DNA of 32,225 nt from Ignavibacteria bacterium (GTDB lineage: Bacteria; Bacteroidota; Ignavibacteria; Tepidaquicellales; Tepidaquicellaceae): the NCBI GenBank assembly GCA_016710985.1, contig JADJTX010000001.1, forward strand, positions 1 to 32,225, read 5' to 3'. This document shows positions 29,026 to 32,225 of this stretch, one piece after another. The first letter of the stretch is position 1. Each line of letters starts with the position of its first letter. The notes under the pieces were generated by a model. That model was not told the DNA's origin. It was given only the letters and a program-made list of their open reading frames with translations, and did not search any database. The translations under genes were made by a program, and so were the position numbers.

Positions 29026-29765
29026 ATGCAAAAATTAACAACAATAATCATTGATGATGAATTTCCGGGCAGGAGCATTTAAAAATCATAATGCAATATT
29101 GTTCGGAAATATCAGTTATCGGTGAAGCATCTAATGGAGCAGAAGGAAGAAAGGCAATAATGGATCTAAATCCCGATATTGTGTTTCTTGATATATCCAT
29201 GCCTGATATGTCTGGATTTGATGTAGCAAACAGCATCCCTGACAGAAATTTTTACCTGATATTTCAAACAGCTTATTCTGATTTTGCCATACAGGCTGTA
29301 AACTGCAATGCCGCCGGTTATCTGCTAAAGCCAATCAGTATTTCATCTCTTCAGCAGACAGTAAAACGTGTTATTGAATTAAACGAAAAGAAAAGAATTA
29401 CCTTCTCAGGGCTCAGCATGGAAGAGAAACAGAGAAAATCATTATAGCCCAGTTCCAGGGTTTCCAGATAATTGAATCCAAAGAAATAGTCAGGCTTGAG
29501 GGTTCCGGAAATTATACTAAAATAATTTTAAAATCCGATAAAGAAATAACATGCTGTAAAACATTAAAAAATTTGAAGAAATTTTATGCAGGCAGCAGTT
29601 TATCAGAATTCATAAATCCCATATTATTAATTTGGCTTATTTAAAGAATTCACAAATCTTGAAGGCGGTTTCGCATTTTTGGCTGATGGTTCAAAACTGG
29701 AAATATCCAGAAGACGCCTGAGTGAATTTGTTCAAAAAACCCGGCAATTTTTAAATGTAAACTGA
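29026..29765 (+). CDS. LytTR-family response regulator, several frameshifts
   Basis: About 246 residues. Receiver domain: MQKLTTIIIDDEFPG (acidic pair D-D), phosphoacceptor Asp in DIVFLDISMPDMSGFD, Thr in FQTAYSDFA and Lys in GYLLKPIS. The DNA-binding LytTR domain follows after a break near 29430: KEIVRLEGSGNYTKIILKSD, CCKTLKNFEE, RQQFIRIHKSHIINL and LADGSKLEISRRRLSEFVQK, all diagnostic of LytTR. Breaks fall near 29072, 29430, 29585 and 29645. Its stop overlaps the start of the sensor kinase downstream, so the two form one operon and almost certainly one signalling pair. LytTR regulators pair with PF06580-type kinases, as seen here. Confidence 0.85.
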
Positions 29766-32225
29766 ATTTATTTTATTATTCTGTTATCTGGATAGTCTTT
29801 TTACATTGCAGAATTTTTTCCCAAATATTTCCATTTAATCATTATTCTGATGAAGAAGGGCTCCCAAGTACTACGGTTTATATGTGTCTTCAGGATAGCA
29901 CGGGATATATGTGGTTCGCAACCCAAAATGGCGCTGCTAAATTCGACGGACACACATTTCAAAATTTCACAACCGGAAGCGGGTTAAACTCTAATAATAT
30001 TACTTCCTTGTATTATCAAATGATGAGAAAATTTTCACAGGTTCATATGAAAACGGGTTAAATCTCATTCAAAATGACCGGGTATATGATTATTTTAACG
30101 AAAGGGATTTGAATCCGTTAATAAGGGAATTATTTTTAATAAACGGCACATTTTACTGTACATCTCCTTCTGAATTCAAATTCATAGCAAATAAAAAATT
30201 AATTGTGAACCCGGGACCTTTGGAACAGGATCCGTTCCTGATGAATTTACATGTAATTCAGTAAGCAAAGGTAATAACGGCACATTAATGTTTTCTACTA
30301 CAAAAGGAATTTATGAATATTATAATAAACAGTTTACAAAAATTACAGCTGTTAATGAACCGGTATTCTGCACCTTTACCGATAGAAATAATTATTTGTA
30401 CGCCGGATTAAACGGCAGCATAAAAATATTTAAAGATAATAAATTAAAAGATGAATTTACCGTAAAAACGGAAAATGATAATAAAATCTGGAAAATATTT
30501 ATTGACAGCCGGAACAATATTTGGTTTTCATTAATGAGCAGGGGGCTTTTTCTAATACCGGCAAACGGTAAAGATATTAAATATCAGGTAAAGCTTGAGC
30601 TGGAAAAATCACAAATAAATTACCTTTACGAAGATAAGTCACAAAATATTTGGGCCTGTCTTTTGGGAAAGGTGTTTATTGTTTCAGCAGTTTGTTCATC
30701 AATAATTACAATGACGGGGATGGTTTATCCAATAATAATGTTAGGGCACTGGAGCTGATTGGCAATAACAGGCTTGCAGTTGGCACATTTGACGGGTTAA
30801 ATATTTTTGACGGCTGGAGTTTTAATATTATTAATATAAATGACCCCGGTGCAATACATAAGTATATTTATAAAATATTTTATGACGGCAGCCGGTATAT
30901 TTATGCTTCTTACAGCAGTTCAAACACAAAATTACAAAACATTGTAACAGGTGGTTCAAAATTCAGAATTTTTCCGGTCCTTCATTTATTATGACGGATA
31001 CCACTTTATTGTTAGGGCACTGGGGTGATAAATTATTTTTCTCTTTCTGCAAATTCAACAAAATAAGCTATGATTCATCTGTTTGGATATTTGACAGCAC
31101 GATTAGTAAAAATAAAATTTTGATATCCATTTGGATAACTCAGGTAAACTGTGGATTGCAACGGCCAAAGGATTATGTACCATAACAATGGAACCAGTTA
31201 CTTTCATGATAAACCCGTCTTAACTCTTCGTTAAATAAAATATATATTGATTCAGATGAAAAAATATGGATTGGCGGGGATAAAGGAATCGCTATATACG
31301 CAAGCTGAAAAATCATAGAAGTTTTTGCTGAATGGTTTAATTCATCAACTTGTTTTGCAGAAGATAAACAGGAAACATCTGGATCGGAACAATGCATGGT
31401 TTATGCATGCTTAAAAATAAAAAATATTAGATTCGGAAGATGTTGAAATTGCAGATAATTTATTATCTGTTCCCCGGACTATTTATTATTTACAAAAATA
31501 CAGCGGTCTTCCTTCGGGAGAGGTGTTATCTTTATGCCCGGATACAGCTAATAATATATTGTGGATAGGAACCTCGGCGGATTAACCCGCTTTGATATTG
31601 ATCATTATTATTCATTACCCGAAGATAGACTAACACTACAAATAAATAAATTATTAATAGAAGATTCCGTTTATAAATCTGATAATGAACTTGAACTGGA
31701 GAACGGAACAAATAACATTAAAATAGATGTTAGCTGTATGTATTATAAAAACCCGCAGGAAATCATTTACCAATCTAAATTTTTCAACGAAGAACGCTGG
31801 CATGAAAGCTCAGAAAATATTGTTAACCTGCAGGGTGTAGGTGCAGGAGATTACATATTTCAGCTCAGGGCGAGAACATCGAATTATGAATATTCAGATA
31901 TAAAAGAAATTGCATTTTCAATAGCGCCTCCGTTTTATGATACATGGCTGTTCAGAATATCAGGAGGAGTTTTTGTTTGCCTGCTTGCGGTTTATATTGC
32001 AAACAGAAAAATTAAAATTTCAAGGGGAAGGGATAAAGAGAAACAGGAAATACAGAATAAAATTATTTTACTCAACACCAGGCGCTTTCTGCAATGATGA
32101 ATCGCATTTTATTTTTAATTGTTTAAACTCGGTTTCATATCTTGTAAATTCGAGTAAACACGAAGAAGCCAATGAATATATTGCGGAGATGTCGGGATTA
32201 ATCCAGGATAAACCTGGACCTTGCT
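29755..32225 (+). CDS. reg_prop/Y_Y_Y sensor kinase of the LytS/PF06580 type, partial at window end, multiple frameshifts
   Basis: At least 820 residues; the gene runs off the window. The start is uncertain: ATG 29755 is followed by a stop that one base would remove, after which KLNLFYYSVIWIVFLHCRIF is a signal peptide. Propeller blades follow (LPSTTVYMCLQDSTGYMWFA, DSRNNIWFSLMSRGLF, EDKSQNIWAC, NNILWIGT…GGLTRFD). A Y_Y_Y domain (QEIIYQSKFFNEERWHESSE, GAGDYIFQLRART) and PPFYDTWLF lead into one membrane helix, a basic coiled linker, and the start of the kinase domain. There ALSAMMNPHFIFNCLNSVSY carries the phosphoacceptor His. Breaks fall near 30020, 30220, 30655, 30975, 31120, 31225-31420, 31575, 32085 and 32212. 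It differs from the kinase at 2369 in transmitter class. Confidence 0.85.

Overview
The window looks like a chromosomal segment of an Ignavibacteria-type bacterium (Ignavibacteriota/Chlorobi side of the Bacteroidota group). The evidence is five secreted proteins ending in the 'NYPNPFNP…SGVYFYKL…KKMILIK' type IX secretion (T9SS) sorting domain, two reg_prop propeller sensor kinases, TAnnTTTG-type promoter boxes, and AT-rich DNA. Nearly every long gene is interrupted by single-base insertions or deletions, mostly in short homopolymers, while the alternating frames still read as one conserved protein. I therefore treat the broken reading frames as single genes and think most breaks are sequence errors rather than true decay. 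Coordinates of such genes are outer limits.

Layout. 1-1690: a tiny lmo0937-type membrane protein and a tandem NBR1-Ig-like secreted protein on the minus strand, divergent from a small secreted protein with a Ca-binding-type loop. Both divergent promoters carry a TTGGCAC -24-like element. 1948-2100: the 5' half of a tRNA-Pro(CGG), cut exactly at the anticodon loop, followed by a ~120 bp att-like segment that recurs at 24883-25006. 2369-11005: a reg_prop/Y_Y_Y histidine kinase, a NarL-type response regulator, then three T9SS cargo genes (a repeat protein, an Asp-box propeller and an S41 protease). The last three are joined by ATGA overlaps. 11214-15137: an M43 metalloprotease and a second propeller protein, both T9SS cargo, with a small unknown protein between them. 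15221-24716: four consecutive secreted or outer-membrane genes. Three share one N-terminal module (resembling the TANFOR domain), one of these continues into an outer-membrane beta-barrel, and the fourth is a free-standing copy of the helical C-terminal domain of the giant member. 25163-26781: a hipBA toxin-antitoxin pair. 26955-28097 (minus): a helical hypothetical protein. 28276-28872: a degenerate paralogue of the small protein at 12795 plus a short unknown gene. 29026-32225: a LytTR response regulator and a LytS-type reg_prop sensor kinase that runs off the end.

How it fits together. 2369-11005 reads as a sensor-regulator pair placed directly upstream of exported hydrolase and adhesin-like cargo. 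15221-24716 is the best candidate for an undescribed system: a surface assembly built around one shared module, with its own outer-membrane barrel. The att-like repeats suggest that 2-25 kb and the region after 25 kb are two elements inserted in tandem at tRNA-Pro. The small MALR-type protein occurs once in each. No integrase, transposase, CRISPR array or rRNA was found.
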